From: NIOZ-UU13 sp964653075
Lineage (GTDB): Bacteria; Planctomycetota; Phycisphaerae; Sedimentisphaerales; Anaerobacaceae
Assembly: GCA_964653075.1 (NCBI GenBank)
Contig: CAZZAX010000238.1
Span: 1 to 7,737, forward strand
Reading direction: 5' to 3'
Length of the DNA: 7,737 nt
In this document: positions 1 to 7,097 of the stretch, in pieces
Position numbering within the stretch: position 1 is the stretch's first letter
Layout of the letters: the number at the start of each line of letters is the position of its first letter
Program-made: the position numbers and the translations under genes
Notes under the pieces: generated by a model
What the model saw: only the letters and a program-made list of their open reading frames with translations
What the model was told of the DNA's origin: nothing
Databases searched by the model: none

Positions 1-198
1 TCGCTCGCCATTTTGCCCACTTTCTGCTATAATTTCCGTCTCAAATTGGCTTTCTATATACCTTGGAGGAACATTAAAACAGACATCATGAACAAGAACC
101 TCGACATCATCCACTTCGTTGTATTGCTTATCATCAAAGCAGTCGTAATTCCGTTTCTTTCGGACCAGTCCCACCAGCCCATCAGTCGCACGAAAAAG
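1..198 (-). other. Open minus-strand frame running off the window, unrecognised
   Basis: After an in-frame TGA at 201-199 (minus strand), one frame stays open for 66 codons to the window edge. The translation is acidic and includes the stretch VEVLVHDVCFNVPPRYIESQ. The only plausible starts are GTG codons (174-172 or 114-112), without a clear ribosome binding site. The opposite strand is also open over this stretch, from the edge to a TGA at 262-264, and reads as a basic, hydrophobic peptide with no family resemblance; its ATG at 88 has GGAGG about 18 nt upstream, too far for normal spacing. I recognise neither product. The minus-strand reading has the more protein-like composition, but it may be chance or part of a mobile-element remnant. 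Confidence 0.2.
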
Positions 199-263
199 TC
201 ACCCTTTCCACGAGCTGCAAAAAATACTAGAATGCTTCAAAAAGTCACCTCTTCCAGAAGCTG
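193..263. repeat. Two 25-bp imperfect direct repeats, 46 bp apart
   Basis: The copies are at 193-217 and 239-263. Both begin AAAAAGTCACC and end AGCTG, and 21 of 25 positions agree by hand alignment with no gaps. The inverted core AGGTGAC lies at 282-288; AAAGTCACCT at 241-250 against AGGTGACATT at 281-290 gives a near-perfect inverted pair. Read on the minus strand, the copies have the form CAGCT..TGGAA..GGTGACTTTTT. Closely spaced multiple copies of a 20-50 bp motif are typical transposase-binding sites at the ends of IS21-family elements. Here that identity is inferred from pattern only, because no istA or istB gene is visible. They could instead be regulator binding sites. Confidence 0.6.
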
Positions 264-308
264 AAAAACACCCTGATTTTCAGGTGACATTATGATACCA
301 TTTTGACA

Positions 309-574
309 CTACAAATGTTAATTTTGCCTATATCGAGTCCGAATAAATGTCGATTTTTTGGGAAAATACAAATATTTTTGACAATTTTTAGTGTGATATC
401 GGATTAAGTATACGGTGAGAAATAAATGCTTCGATAATAGGATTCTTTTAAGGATAGCTAAAAATAAAGAAGAATTACTAATTGATTTCAGTAATGCCAG
501 TAGAGACTTCAACAAGACCTCATGTAATAACAAAAGTCTGGCAAAAAAGAAGCAATCTGAATAAAATCAAGACT
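309..574. other. AT-rich intergenic stretch, probably the operon's upstream region
   Basis: By hand count GC is about 23-35 % per 60 bases here, against roughly 45-60 % in the downstream genes. Short open frames exist on both strands but are low-complexity (Leu/Lys/Ser-rich) and resemble no family. A perfect TTGACA is at 378-383, but the best -10 candidate at normal spacing (GATTAA, 402-407, 18-bp spacer) matches the TATAAT consensus poorly. A second TTGACA at 303-308 lies at the tip of the possible mobile-element end, with TATATC at 329-334 at an over-long 20-bp spacing. The promoter for the glycosidase operon is probably in this stretch, but it cannot be fixed. No terminator-like hairpin with a T-run was found. 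Confidence 0.4.
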
Positions 575-760
575 ATGGTTGTGCTGATATATAGCTCAGG
601 CGCGGTGGGACTGGTTCTCGCGAGTTGCTTACTCAAAGCGGGAGTTGAGGTGGACTTGATAGATAAAGATGAGGAGATAGTGGCTTCTCAAACAGTACTT
701 TCTGCATATAAGTATATCTGCTCAATGAGTACTCGAGCCAGGGAGAAAGAATACCTATGA
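575..760 (+). pseudogene. Truncated ketopantoate-reductase-like N-terminal fragment
   Basis: From the ATG at 575 the peptide begins MVVLIYSSGAVGLVLASCLL and continues KAGVEVDLIDKDEE. This closely follows the first beta-alpha-beta of ApbA/PanE-type NAD(P)-binding proteins, whose usual form is IYGAGAVGLxLASCLLKAG. The first glycine of the GxGxxG loop is replaced by serine, which should impair dinucleotide binding. After about 40 residues the resemblance stops, the remaining codons encode an unrelated tail, and the frame ends at TGA 758-760. Full-length family members have about 300 residues, so this is a remnant. The frame is open from 482, but residues before 575 look non-coding. Positions 601-660 are about 57 % GC inside an AT-rich region, consistent with an old coding scrap. 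The stop overlaps the next gene's start by 4 nt (ATGA), so if the fragment is translated it could couple to the glycosidase. A functional small protein is less likely. Confidence 0.45.
741..745 (+). promoter_or_regulatory. Likely ribosome binding site of the first GH106 gene
   Basis: GGGAG at 741-745, within a purine-rich run (740-750), lies 11 nt before ATG 757. It supports that start, which also gives a clean signal peptide. Confidence 0.5.
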
Positions 761-3700
761 AACACAAAGTATTGATATTGCTGGTACTTGCAGGGACACC
801 CTCGTTCGCATCCGCCGCTGACCTCAAAGACACCTTCAGGACCCCCCCGGATTCGACTCGGCCTGGGGTGTACTGGTATTTCATGGACGGGAATCTGGAT
901 GGTGACGAGATGGTCAAAGACCTCGAATCAATGAAAGAGATTGGCATCGGCAACCTGGTCTTCTTGGAAGTGAATGTAGGCGTACCGCGCGGCCCAGTGG
1001 ATTTCATGAGCGACCAGTGGCAGGCACTTTTTGTTAACGCGGTTCGTCATGCCGAACGTCTTGGCATTGACATCACTCTGGGGGCGGGACCGGGTTGGAC
1101 CGGCAGTGGTGGGCCCTGGGTCAAAGCCGAGCAGTCGATGCAACATCTGGTGTTCAGCACCATAGAAACCAAGGGATCCGCTACCTTCGACGGAGTCCTC
1201 CCTGTGCCCAGCCAGCGCAGTACCCGATGGCACACGATGCGCAGTCCCTTTTATGAGGATGTTGTGGTTTACGCGTTCCCAAAGTGCGCCCCGGTTATCG
1301 ATAATATAAATGAGAAGGCGCTGTTCGAACGTGATCCTTACACCTCGATGGCAGGCGTCAAGCCTTATCTACCGGCACCAGCGAACTACCCGCAGCAGGA
1401 CACATCAAACATTATTGACCCCGAGACTATGATCGACCTGACCGGGCGGCTGCAGGCGGATGGTTACCTGAAATGGGAGGTCCCGGACGGGGAATGGACG
1501 ATTATGCGAATGGGGCGCCGCTCTACCGGTGCGAGTACCCGACCTGCACCAGCCCCCGGTGTGGGCTTTGACCATGACAAGTTTGATAAGGCCGCACTGG
1601 AGCATCATTTTGACAATTACTACGGCAAACTCCTCAAGAAGGTTGGTACGCGTGCAGAAAAGCATGGCTGGACCACGGTCCACCTCGACAGTTGGGAAAT
1701 GGGTGCGCAGAACTGGACACCGACATTCGGGGAGGAATTTACCAGACGCCGTGGATACGATCCGCAACCCTTCCTCGTAACATTCAGCGGTCGCGCCGTC
1801 AAGAGTGTTGAGGTATCGGAACGCTTTCTCTGGGATGTACGCCTCACGGCCCAGGAATTAGTATTGGAGAACTACGCAGGCTATCTGAAAACGCTGGGAC
1901 ACAAGCACGGTTTTAAACTCTCCATAGAACCCTATGACATGAATCCCTGCGCTGACTTAGATCTGGGGGCAGTGGCCGATGTGCCTATGTGTGAATTCTG
2001 GGGGGCAGGATTTGGTTTTGATTCGTCTTTCAGTTGTATTGAAGCAACTTCCATCGCCCACACCATGGGTCGGTCGATTGTGTCGGCGGAAGCATTTACA
2101 GGGATAGACCAATGGCAGCAGTACCCCTGGTCGATGAAGAACCAGGGCGACTGGGCGTTCTGTATGGGAATCAACCGTTTTGTCTATCATACCTTTGCCC
2201 ACAAGCCGCTGGGCGAGGAATATCGCCCGGGTATGACCATGGGACCTTACGGGGTGCATTGGGATCGTGGTCAGACCTGGTGGCCCATGGTGAAGGATTA
2301 CCATGAGTACGTCACATGCTGCAGTCATTTGTTGCGTCAGGGTGTCACGGTTTCCGATATCCTGTATCTAACACCCGAAGGCGCTCCTCACGTTTTTCGT
2401 GCGCCTACCAGCGCATTGCACGGTAGTGGCCCGTTGGCCGACAAGAAGGGGTATGGGTTTGACGGCTGTTCGCCGAATATCCTGATGGCACGCGCCGACG
2501 TCAAAGACGGACGCATTGTGTTTCCGGGGGGGACATCCTATAGACTTCTTGTGCTGCCGCGTTTTAAAACCATGACTCCGAAGCTGCTGAAAAAGATTAT
2601 CCAACTCGTCAAAGCTGGTGCCGTTGTCTACGGTGCGCCACCGGTCGCCTCACCCAGTCTGAGTGACTATCCGCAGTGTGATGACGAGGTGCGTGAGCTG
2701 GCGGAAACGTTGTGGGGTAAAATCCCCTCAGTTGGGCGGAAGGTTGGCAAAGGGCGCATTATTTGGGATCCGGGCGTTCAACATGGTAAAAGAAAGATTA
2801 AATCTGAAAAACCGTTATTACCAGAAAGAGGGAACTGGATCTGGTTTAATAGAGGCAATCCGGTACGTTCTGCTCCAGTCGGAGATGTGCACTTACGCTA
2901 TACATGGGAAGTTTCGGATATTGGATGTCTGACAGAGGCAAAAATCGAGGCGACCGCTGACAACACATTCACGCTCAAGATTAACAATAGGCAAGTACTA
3001 TCAGGGAACAATTTTAACATGATCTATTCGGCGGACATTTTGCCGGTATTGCGTAAAGGAAAAAACACAATCAGCGTTGTTGCTAACAACGCCTCGGACA
3101 CACCCAATCCCGCGGGTTTTATCGCCGCCATGCGATTGAGTTATTCTGACGGGACGAGCAAGGTGATTGTGACAGATCAGACATGGTATGCAAGAGGCAA
3201 GGGCACGGATTGGTCCGCTGCGAAAACGCTTGGACCCGGATCTATGGCACCATGGCATTTGAAAAAAGCGATAAAAACCACAACCGCTGAGCTATATCCC
3301 GATTATGCGACGATCACAGTCTTGCTTGCGCGTATGGACATACCGGAGGATTTCCAATCGGATGGACCGGTTCGTTTTACCCACCGTAGAAATGATTCTA
3401 TGGATATCTATTTTGTTGCCAATACAGCGAACCATAAAGTGGAAACGACATGCAGCTTCCGGGTACAACAAGGCACGCCGCAGTTGTGGGATCCCGTGAC
3501 CACGGAAATCAGGACCTTGCCGCAGTTTACCTGTCAAGGTAAAACCATTACTATTCCGATGACTTTTGAGCCTTATCAGAGTTTCTTTGTGATGTTCCCA
3601 GGCAAGGATTCATCTAAATCAGTGACAAAAGCAGGTAAGTTAAAATTCCCCGAAGTAAAAACAGTGACAACACTGGCAGGTCCCTGGGAAGTCTTTTTTG

Positions 3701-4218
3701 ATCCCAAATGGGGCGGCCCGGAGAAGGTTACATTCGACACCTTGCAGGACTGGACCAAATATACCAAGCGCGGTATAAAGTATTATTCCGGTATCGCAAC
3801 TTATCGGAAAATCGTAGATTTTCCTCAGTTCTCAGGTTTCAAGTTTCAGGATTCAGGTAATCGTGTGTATCTTGATCTCGGAACGGTTCACGATATCTGC
3901 TGTGTTCGACTTAACAGTAAGGATTTGGGGGTCGTCTGGTGTGCGCCGTGGCGTGTGGATATCACAGAGGCTGTCAAGGCTAAAGGTAATGTACTCGAGA
4001 TCGACATCGCCAACCGCTGGCCGAATCGCCTTCTCGGGGACCAACAGGCACCTGACAGGGATGTGCGAACCGTGCAATGGGAATCCGGCTTTCTGGAAGG
4101 CAAAGAGTACAAGGCCGGCCGTTATACGTTTACCACCGGAAGGGGGCCTGGTAAACTCCTGCCCTCCGGTCTGCTCGGACCTGTACGCATCATGGTTAAT
4201 CGAACTGAAAGGAAATAA
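757..4218 (+). CDS. Secreted GH106-family glycoside hydrolase (alpha-L-rhamnosidase-like) with inserted binding module
   Basis: Predicted to hydrolyse terminal alpha-L-rhamnosyl (or related) residues outside the cytoplasm; 1153 residues. Residues 1-20 form a Sec signal peptide with an SFASA|AD type I cleavage site. The GH106 start signature follows (FRTPP at 27-31, GIGNLVFLEV motif). A TIM-barrel catalytic part spans about 25-510, interrupted by a beta-rich stretch around 140-250. E314 in LDSWEMGAQNW and E445 in VSAEAFTG, 131 apart, match the two conserved glutamates that I recall as the catalytic pair of characterised GH106 enzymes such as BT0986. About 529-671 is a flavodoxin/glutaminase-like subdomain. 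About 693-845 is an extra beta-sandwich absent from the downstream paralogue. About 969-1149 is a C-terminal galactose-binding-like sandwich with KYYSG and NRWPNRLLGD motifs. The usual Trp-rich N-terminal motif is altered to YWYF (39-42). The gene heads the operon and ends 3 nt before the next. The family call is strong; substrate specificity is unproven. Confidence 0.9.
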   Translation: MKHKVLILLVLAGTPSFASAADLKDTFRTPPDSTRPGVYWYFMDGNLDGDEMVKDLESMKEIGIGNLVFLEVNVGVPRGPVDFMSDQWQALFVNAVRHAERLGIDITLGAGPGWTGSGGPWVKAEQSMQHLVFSTIETKGSATFDGVLPVPSQRSTRWHTMRSPFYEDVVVYAFPKCAPVIDNINEKALFERDPYTSMAGVKPYLPAPANYPQQDTSNIIDPETMIDLTGRLQADGYLKWEVPDGEWTIMRMGRRSTGASTRPAPAPGVGFDHDKFDKAALEHHFDNYYGKLLKKVGTRAEKHGWTTVHLDSWEMGAQNWTPTFGEEFTRRRGYDPQPFLVTFSGRAVKSVEVSERFLWDVRLTAQELVLENYAGYLKTLGHKHGFKLSIEPYDMNPCADLDLGAVADVPMCEFWGAGFGFDSSFSCIEATSIAHTMGRSIVSAEAFTGIDQWQQYPWSMKNQGDWAFCMGINRFVYHTFAHKPLGEEYRPGMTMGPYGVHWDRGQTWWPMVKDYHEYVTCCSHLLRQGVTVSDILYLTPEGAPHVFRAPTSALHGSGPLADKKGYGFDGCSPNILMARADVKDGRIVFPGGTSYRLLVLPRFKTMTPKLLKKIIQLVKAGAVVYGAPPVASPSLSDYPQCDDEVRELAETLWGKIPSVGRKVGKGRIIWDPGVQHGKRKIKSEKPLLPERGNWIWFNRGNPVRSAPVGDVHLRYTWEVSDIGCLTEAKIEATADNTFTLKINNRQVLSGNNFNMIYSADILPVLRKGKNTISVVANNASDTPNPAGFIAAMRLSYSDGTSKVIVTDQTWYARGKGTDWSAAKTLGPGSMAPWHLKKAIKTTTAELYPDYATITVLLARMDIPEDFQSDGPVRFTHRRNDSMDIYFVANTANHKVETTCSFRVQQGTPQLWDPVTTEIRTLPQFTCQGKTITIPMTFEPYQSFFVMFPGKDSSKSVTKAGKLKFPEVKTVTTLAGPWEVFFDPKWGGPEKVTFDTLQDWTKYTKRGIKYYSGIATYRKIVDFPQFSGFKFQDSGNRVYLDLGTVHDICCVRLNSKDLGVVWCAPWRVDITEAVKAKGNVLEIDIANRWPNRLLGDQQAPDRDVRTVQWESGFLEGKEYKAGRYTFTTGRGPGKLLPSGLLGPVRIMVNRTERK
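2833..3291 (+). other. Inserted carbohydrate-binding-like beta-sandwich module within the first GH106 gene
   Basis: This region encodes about residues 693-845. It starts NWIWFNRGNP, continues with a TADNTFTLKINNRQVLSG stretch, and has KGKNTISVVANN and TDQTWYARG further on. This pattern is typical of the galactose-binding-like beta-sandwich that precedes the catalytic domain in many GH78 rhamnosidases and recurs in other secreted hydrolases. It sits between GKGRIIWD (664-671) and the conserved DIYFVAN strand (883-889). In the downstream paralogue these landmarks (GNGRLVWG 663-670 and DVYFICN 708-714) are only about 40 residues apart, giving a net insertion of about 174 residues. It probably binds glycan or aids substrate positioning. 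No catalytic motif is seen in it. Confidence 0.65.
4208..4213 (+). promoter_or_regulatory. Ribosome binding site of the second GH106 gene, inside the end of the first
   Basis: AAAGGA at 4208-4213 lies 8 nt before ATG 4222 and within the last codons of the preceding gene, whose TAA is at 4216-4218. With only 3 nt between stop and start, translational coupling is likely. Confidence 0.75.
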
Positions 4219-4221
4219 ATA

Positions 4222-7074
4222 ATGCAAAGAAAAACTGCAGCGATAGTAGTGTGTCTTATAAGTTTGTCGGCGCTGAGGGCAGGCAGCTTAGAGGCCGACT
4301 TCCGAAATCCACCGCGTCAGGCCGGAGTTCGTTGCTGGTGGTGGTGGCTCAACAGTAATGTCACCAAAGAGGCGATCACCAGAGACCTGGAAGCGATGCA
4401 TGACAAAGGCTTCAGCGGGGCGATGATCTTTGACGCGGGAACCGAACTGCGCTGGGGCCCTGACAAAAACGTTCCTAATGGCCCGATGTTTTCCGGTCCG
4501 AGATGGACCGAGCTCTATCTCCATGCGCTTGAAGAAGCCAAGCGCCTCGGCTTAGAGTTGGGCCTTTCCATTCAGAGCGGCTGGAATCTGGGCGGACCGT
4601 TTGTCACGCTGGACGACAAGGCCAAGCAAATCACCTGGTCGGAGGTTCAGGTGGAAGGATCGGCCCGGATCGAACAGATTCTGCCCATCCCGAAATCCAA
4701 TTACGACTACTATCGTGATATCTGTGTGCTGGCTTATCCCGAGAAGGTAGGGATAACCAGGAAGCCCATCAGTCATCTAACAGCCAAATCCGGCGCACGC
4801 GAACTGGGTGGATCGGCACCAGATTGTCGTTTTCTGCTGAATGATCATCCTTCTGTAGATGGAGAAGAAGACGCATTACTTAAGGATATCATAAATGTAA
4901 CAGACAAAATAAGTAAAGATGGCCTATTGGAATGGAATGTGCCTGCAGGGAAATGGACGGTCCTGCGTATCGGTTATACCCCGACCAAGGCTCATGTTGC
5001 GACGTCGAGCGACAACTGGAAGGGACATGTCATCGATTATCTCAGCAAAGATGTCTTCGACCGCTACTGGTATAGGACGGTCGATCCGCTGCTGCAGAAG
5101 GCGGGTTCCTTGGCCGGGACTGTTTTGAAACAGTTGGAAACCGATAGTTGGGAATGCGGCGGTATGAACTGGAGCCCGGGATTTACCGAGGATTTCAAGC
5201 AATACTGCGGATATGATATCATAAAGTATTTGCCCGTGGTTGCCGGCAAGATTATTGAAAACCGTGAGGTCAGCAACGCCTTCCTGGCCGACCTGAGAAA
5301 GACTATTGCTCACTGTGTGTCGAAAAATCACTATAAGCGATTTGCCGAACAGGCGGCACGGTACAACATGGGAATCCAGCCCGAATGTTCCGGTCCGCAC
5401 GCCGCTCTGCTCGACGGTATTACCAACTATTCACACAGTGACATTGTTATGAGCGAGTTCTGGATACCATGCCCGCATCGCCCCAGGCCCGAGAACCGTT
5501 TCTATATCAAACAGGCTTCATCGGCCGCGCACATCTATGGCAAGCAGATCGTAGGCGCAGAGTCCTTCACATCGCTGCGAAAACCCCACTGGGCCGACGA
5601 GTTATGGCATGATTTGAAACCGGCCATGGATTTCGAGTACAGTGAAGGCCTGAACATGATCTTCTTCCACACTTTTACCTGCTCACCCAAAGCAATGGGC
5701 ATCCCCGGCCAGGAATATTTTGCCGGCACGCACGTCAATCCGAAGGTGACCTGGTGGGATCTTTCGAAGCCGTTCATGGACTACATGAATCGCATTCAAA
5801 CTGTGGTTCAGCGCGGCACATTCGTGGCCGATGTCCTGTATTACTATGGCGACCACGTGCCCAATATTGCCGTGCACAAGGGATTCAACCGGGCCGGCGC
5901 CTTACCCGGTTATGATTTCGACGTAACCAATGAAGAGGTCTTGTTGAAGTTAAGGGTTGTAAACGCTAAGGTCGTGGTGCCCAGCGGACTGAACTACCGT
6001 GTGCTGGTCCTGCCGGATCATAAGGTTCTTTCCCTGGCGGTACTGAAGAAGGTTCAGACATTGCTTAAGCAAGGTGCCACTGTCATGGGGCCCAAACCGG
6101 AGCGACTGGTCAGTCTGGTGGGCGGCCAATCCGCCCAGCGCAGATTCCACAAACTCGCCGACAGGCTTTGGGGCAGCAATCCGGCGGCAACAGGCCAGAA
6201 AAAGGTCGGCAACGGTCGTCTCGTTTGGGGACAGACCTCTCGTGAGTTTCTGCAACGGGATGGTATTGCCCTGGACTTTGAGGTGCTCGACGTTGAAAAA
6301 CAATCGGATTACCAGTACATCCATTACACCATTGGTAACGCTGATGTCTACTTTATCTGCAACCAAACGGATCGACCCCAATCCATTACCTCGGCATTCC
6401 GAGTTTCCGACAAACAGCCAGAATTGTGGGACCCGGTGACAGGACACGTTACGATAGCGGGCGCATTCAAACAGATCGATGGCCGGGCGATTATTCCCAT
6501 GGAGTTTGATCCCTATGGCTCCTGTTTGGTCTTCTTCCGCAAATCCATCCCTGCCGCAAAACAGGTTACGGAACGTTCCAATTACCCGGTGTTGAATGTT
6601 GTCAAAGAGATTCAGGGCCCGTGGCAGGTAACATTTGCCCCGACCTGGGGCGGGCCTGCGTCTGTTGAATTCAAGACATTGATCGATTGGACGAAACATG
6701 CTGATGAGGGCATCAAGTATTATTCCGGCAAGGCAACTTACGCGAATACCTTCGAAATGAGACCTGCCCATGGTAAGCGTTACTGGCTGCAACTCAACGA
6801 AGTCAAGGATGTCGGTATCGCATCCGTCAAGCTCAACGGCAAGGACATCGGCGTCATCTGGACCAAGCCCTTCCGGGTGGAAATGACCGATGCGCTCAAG
6901 GCCGGCCGGAACCGACTGGAGATCACGGTGGTCAACTCTTGGCAAAACCGTCTGATCGGAGACCGCAGCAAACCGCAGGAAGAACGCTATACGAAGACCA
7001 ATATCAAAATCCGTGATGATTGGAAGCTCAGGAAATCCGGGCTTTTGGGGCCGCTCGAAATCAAACACGATTGA
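4222..7074 (+). CDS. Secreted GH106-family glycoside hydrolase (alpha-L-rhamnosidase-like)
   Basis: 950 residues; expected to remove alpha-L-rhamnosyl groups from a glycan outside the cytoplasm. Residues 1-20 form a signal peptide with cleavage probably after ALRA. Cys11 is inside the hydrophobic core and is not a lipobox. The mature protein opens with the classic GH106 signature: DFRNPP (26-31), four consecutive Trp (39-42), then NSNVTKEAITRDLEAM. The TIM-barrel part spans about 25-530 with E311 (TDSWECGGMNW) and E447 (GAESFTS) as the likely catalytic glutamates, 136 apart. About 534-670 is a flavodoxin/glutaminase-like subdomain, 700-780 a linking beta domain (PELWDPVTG), and 793-945 a C-terminal beta-sandwich (GPWQVTF, KYYSG, NSWQNRLIGD, KSGLLGPLEI). 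It is a paralogue of the upstream gene without the inserted module and is closer to the family consensus. It is probably co-transcribed with both neighbours. The divergence between the paralogues suggests different linkages or subsites rather than redundancy. Confidence 0.92.
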   Translation: MQRKTAAIVVCLISLSALRAGSLEADFRNPPRQAGVRCWWWWLNSNVTKEAITRDLEAMHDKGFSGAMIFDAGTELRWGPDKNVPNGPMFSGPRWTELYLHALEEAKRLGLELGLSIQSGWNLGGPFVTLDDKAKQITWSEVQVEGSARIEQILPIPKSNYDYYRDICVLAYPEKVGITRKPISHLTAKSGARELGGSAPDCRFLLNDHPSVDGEEDALLKDIINVTDKISKDGLLEWNVPAGKWTVLRIGYTPTKAHVATSSDNWKGHVIDYLSKDVFDRYWYRTVDPLLQKAGSLAGTVLKQLETDSWECGGMNWSPGFTEDFKQYCGYDIIKYLPVVAGKIIENREVSNAFLADLRKTIAHCVSKNHYKRFAEQAARYNMGIQPECSGPHAALLDGITNYSHSDIVMSEFWIPCPHRPRPENRFYIKQASSAAHIYGKQIVGAESFTSLRKPHWADELWHDLKPAMDFEYSEGLNMIFFHTFTCSPKAMGIPGQEYFAGTHVNPKVTWWDLSKPFMDYMNRIQTVVQRGTFVADVLYYYGDHVPNIAVHKGFNRAGALPGYDFDVTNEEVLLKLRVVNAKVVVPSGLNYRVLVLPDHKVLSLAVLKKVQTLLKQGATVMGPKPERLVSLVGGQSAQRRFHKLADRLWGSNPAATGQKKVGNGRLVWGQTSREFLQRDGIALDFEVLDVEKQSDYQYIHYTIGNADVYFICNQTDRPQSITSAFRVSDKQPELWDPVTGHVTIAGAFKQIDGRAIIPMEFDPYGSCLVFFRKSIPAAKQVTERSNYPVLNVVKEIQGPWQVTFAPTWGGPASVEFKTLIDWTKHADEGIKYYSGKATYANTFEMRPAHGKRYWLQLNEVKDVGIASVKLNGKDIGVIWTKPFRVEMTDALKAGRNRLEITVVNSWQNRLIGDRSKPQEERYTKTNIKIRDDWKLRKSGLLGPLEIKHD

Positions 7075-7082
7075 ATAGAAAA

Positions 7083-7088
7083 AAAGGA
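7083..7088 (+). promoter_or_regulatory. Ribosome binding site of the DUF5060/DUF4038 gene
   Basis: AAAGGA at 7083-7088 is 9 nt before ATG 7098, in the 23-nt gap after the preceding stop. It fixes the start of the third gene, as does the signal peptide. Confidence 0.7.
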
Positions 7089-7097
7089 TAACCACGA

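Larger units (their letters stand above)
1..308. mobile_element. Possible IS21-like element end (remnant)
   Basis: On the minus strand the sequence starting at 308 opens with TGTCAAAATGG, giving a 5'-TG terminus. It is followed by ATGTCACC and then the two GGTGAC-containing repeats, an arrangement expected of an IS21-type terminus. The other end lies outside the window or is lost, no target duplication can be checked, and no transposase motif can be seen in the 300 bases available. Base composition drops sharply just outside the proposed tip, to about 28 % GC between 309 and 574. The left boundary given here is simply the window edge. An unrelated regulatory repeat cluster is the main alternative. 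Confidence 0.3.

Noticed and set aside
280..290. CCTGA-TTT-TCAGG hairpin near 272-284 as a transcription terminator
   Set aside because: The stem has only 5 bp with a 3-base loop and no following T-run. It fits better as part of the repeat cluster.
318..533. 71-codon minus-strand frame in the AT-rich region
   Set aside because: It is a low-complexity Leu/Lys/Ser-rich translation expected by chance in AT-rich DNA, and no family resemblance was seen.
842..848. C7 run near the start of gene 1 (and a G7 run at 2526-2532) as possible phase-variation slippage sites
   Set aside because: Seven-base runs are short for phase variation, both are in frame within conserved coding sequence, and nothing else suggests switching.
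3778..3791. 14-bp identical DNA (AAGTATTATTCCGG) shared with 6715-6728, as a possible mobile or regulatory repeat
   Set aside because: It encodes the conserved KYYSG motif in the same position of both GH106 paralogues, so paralogy and codon choice explain it.
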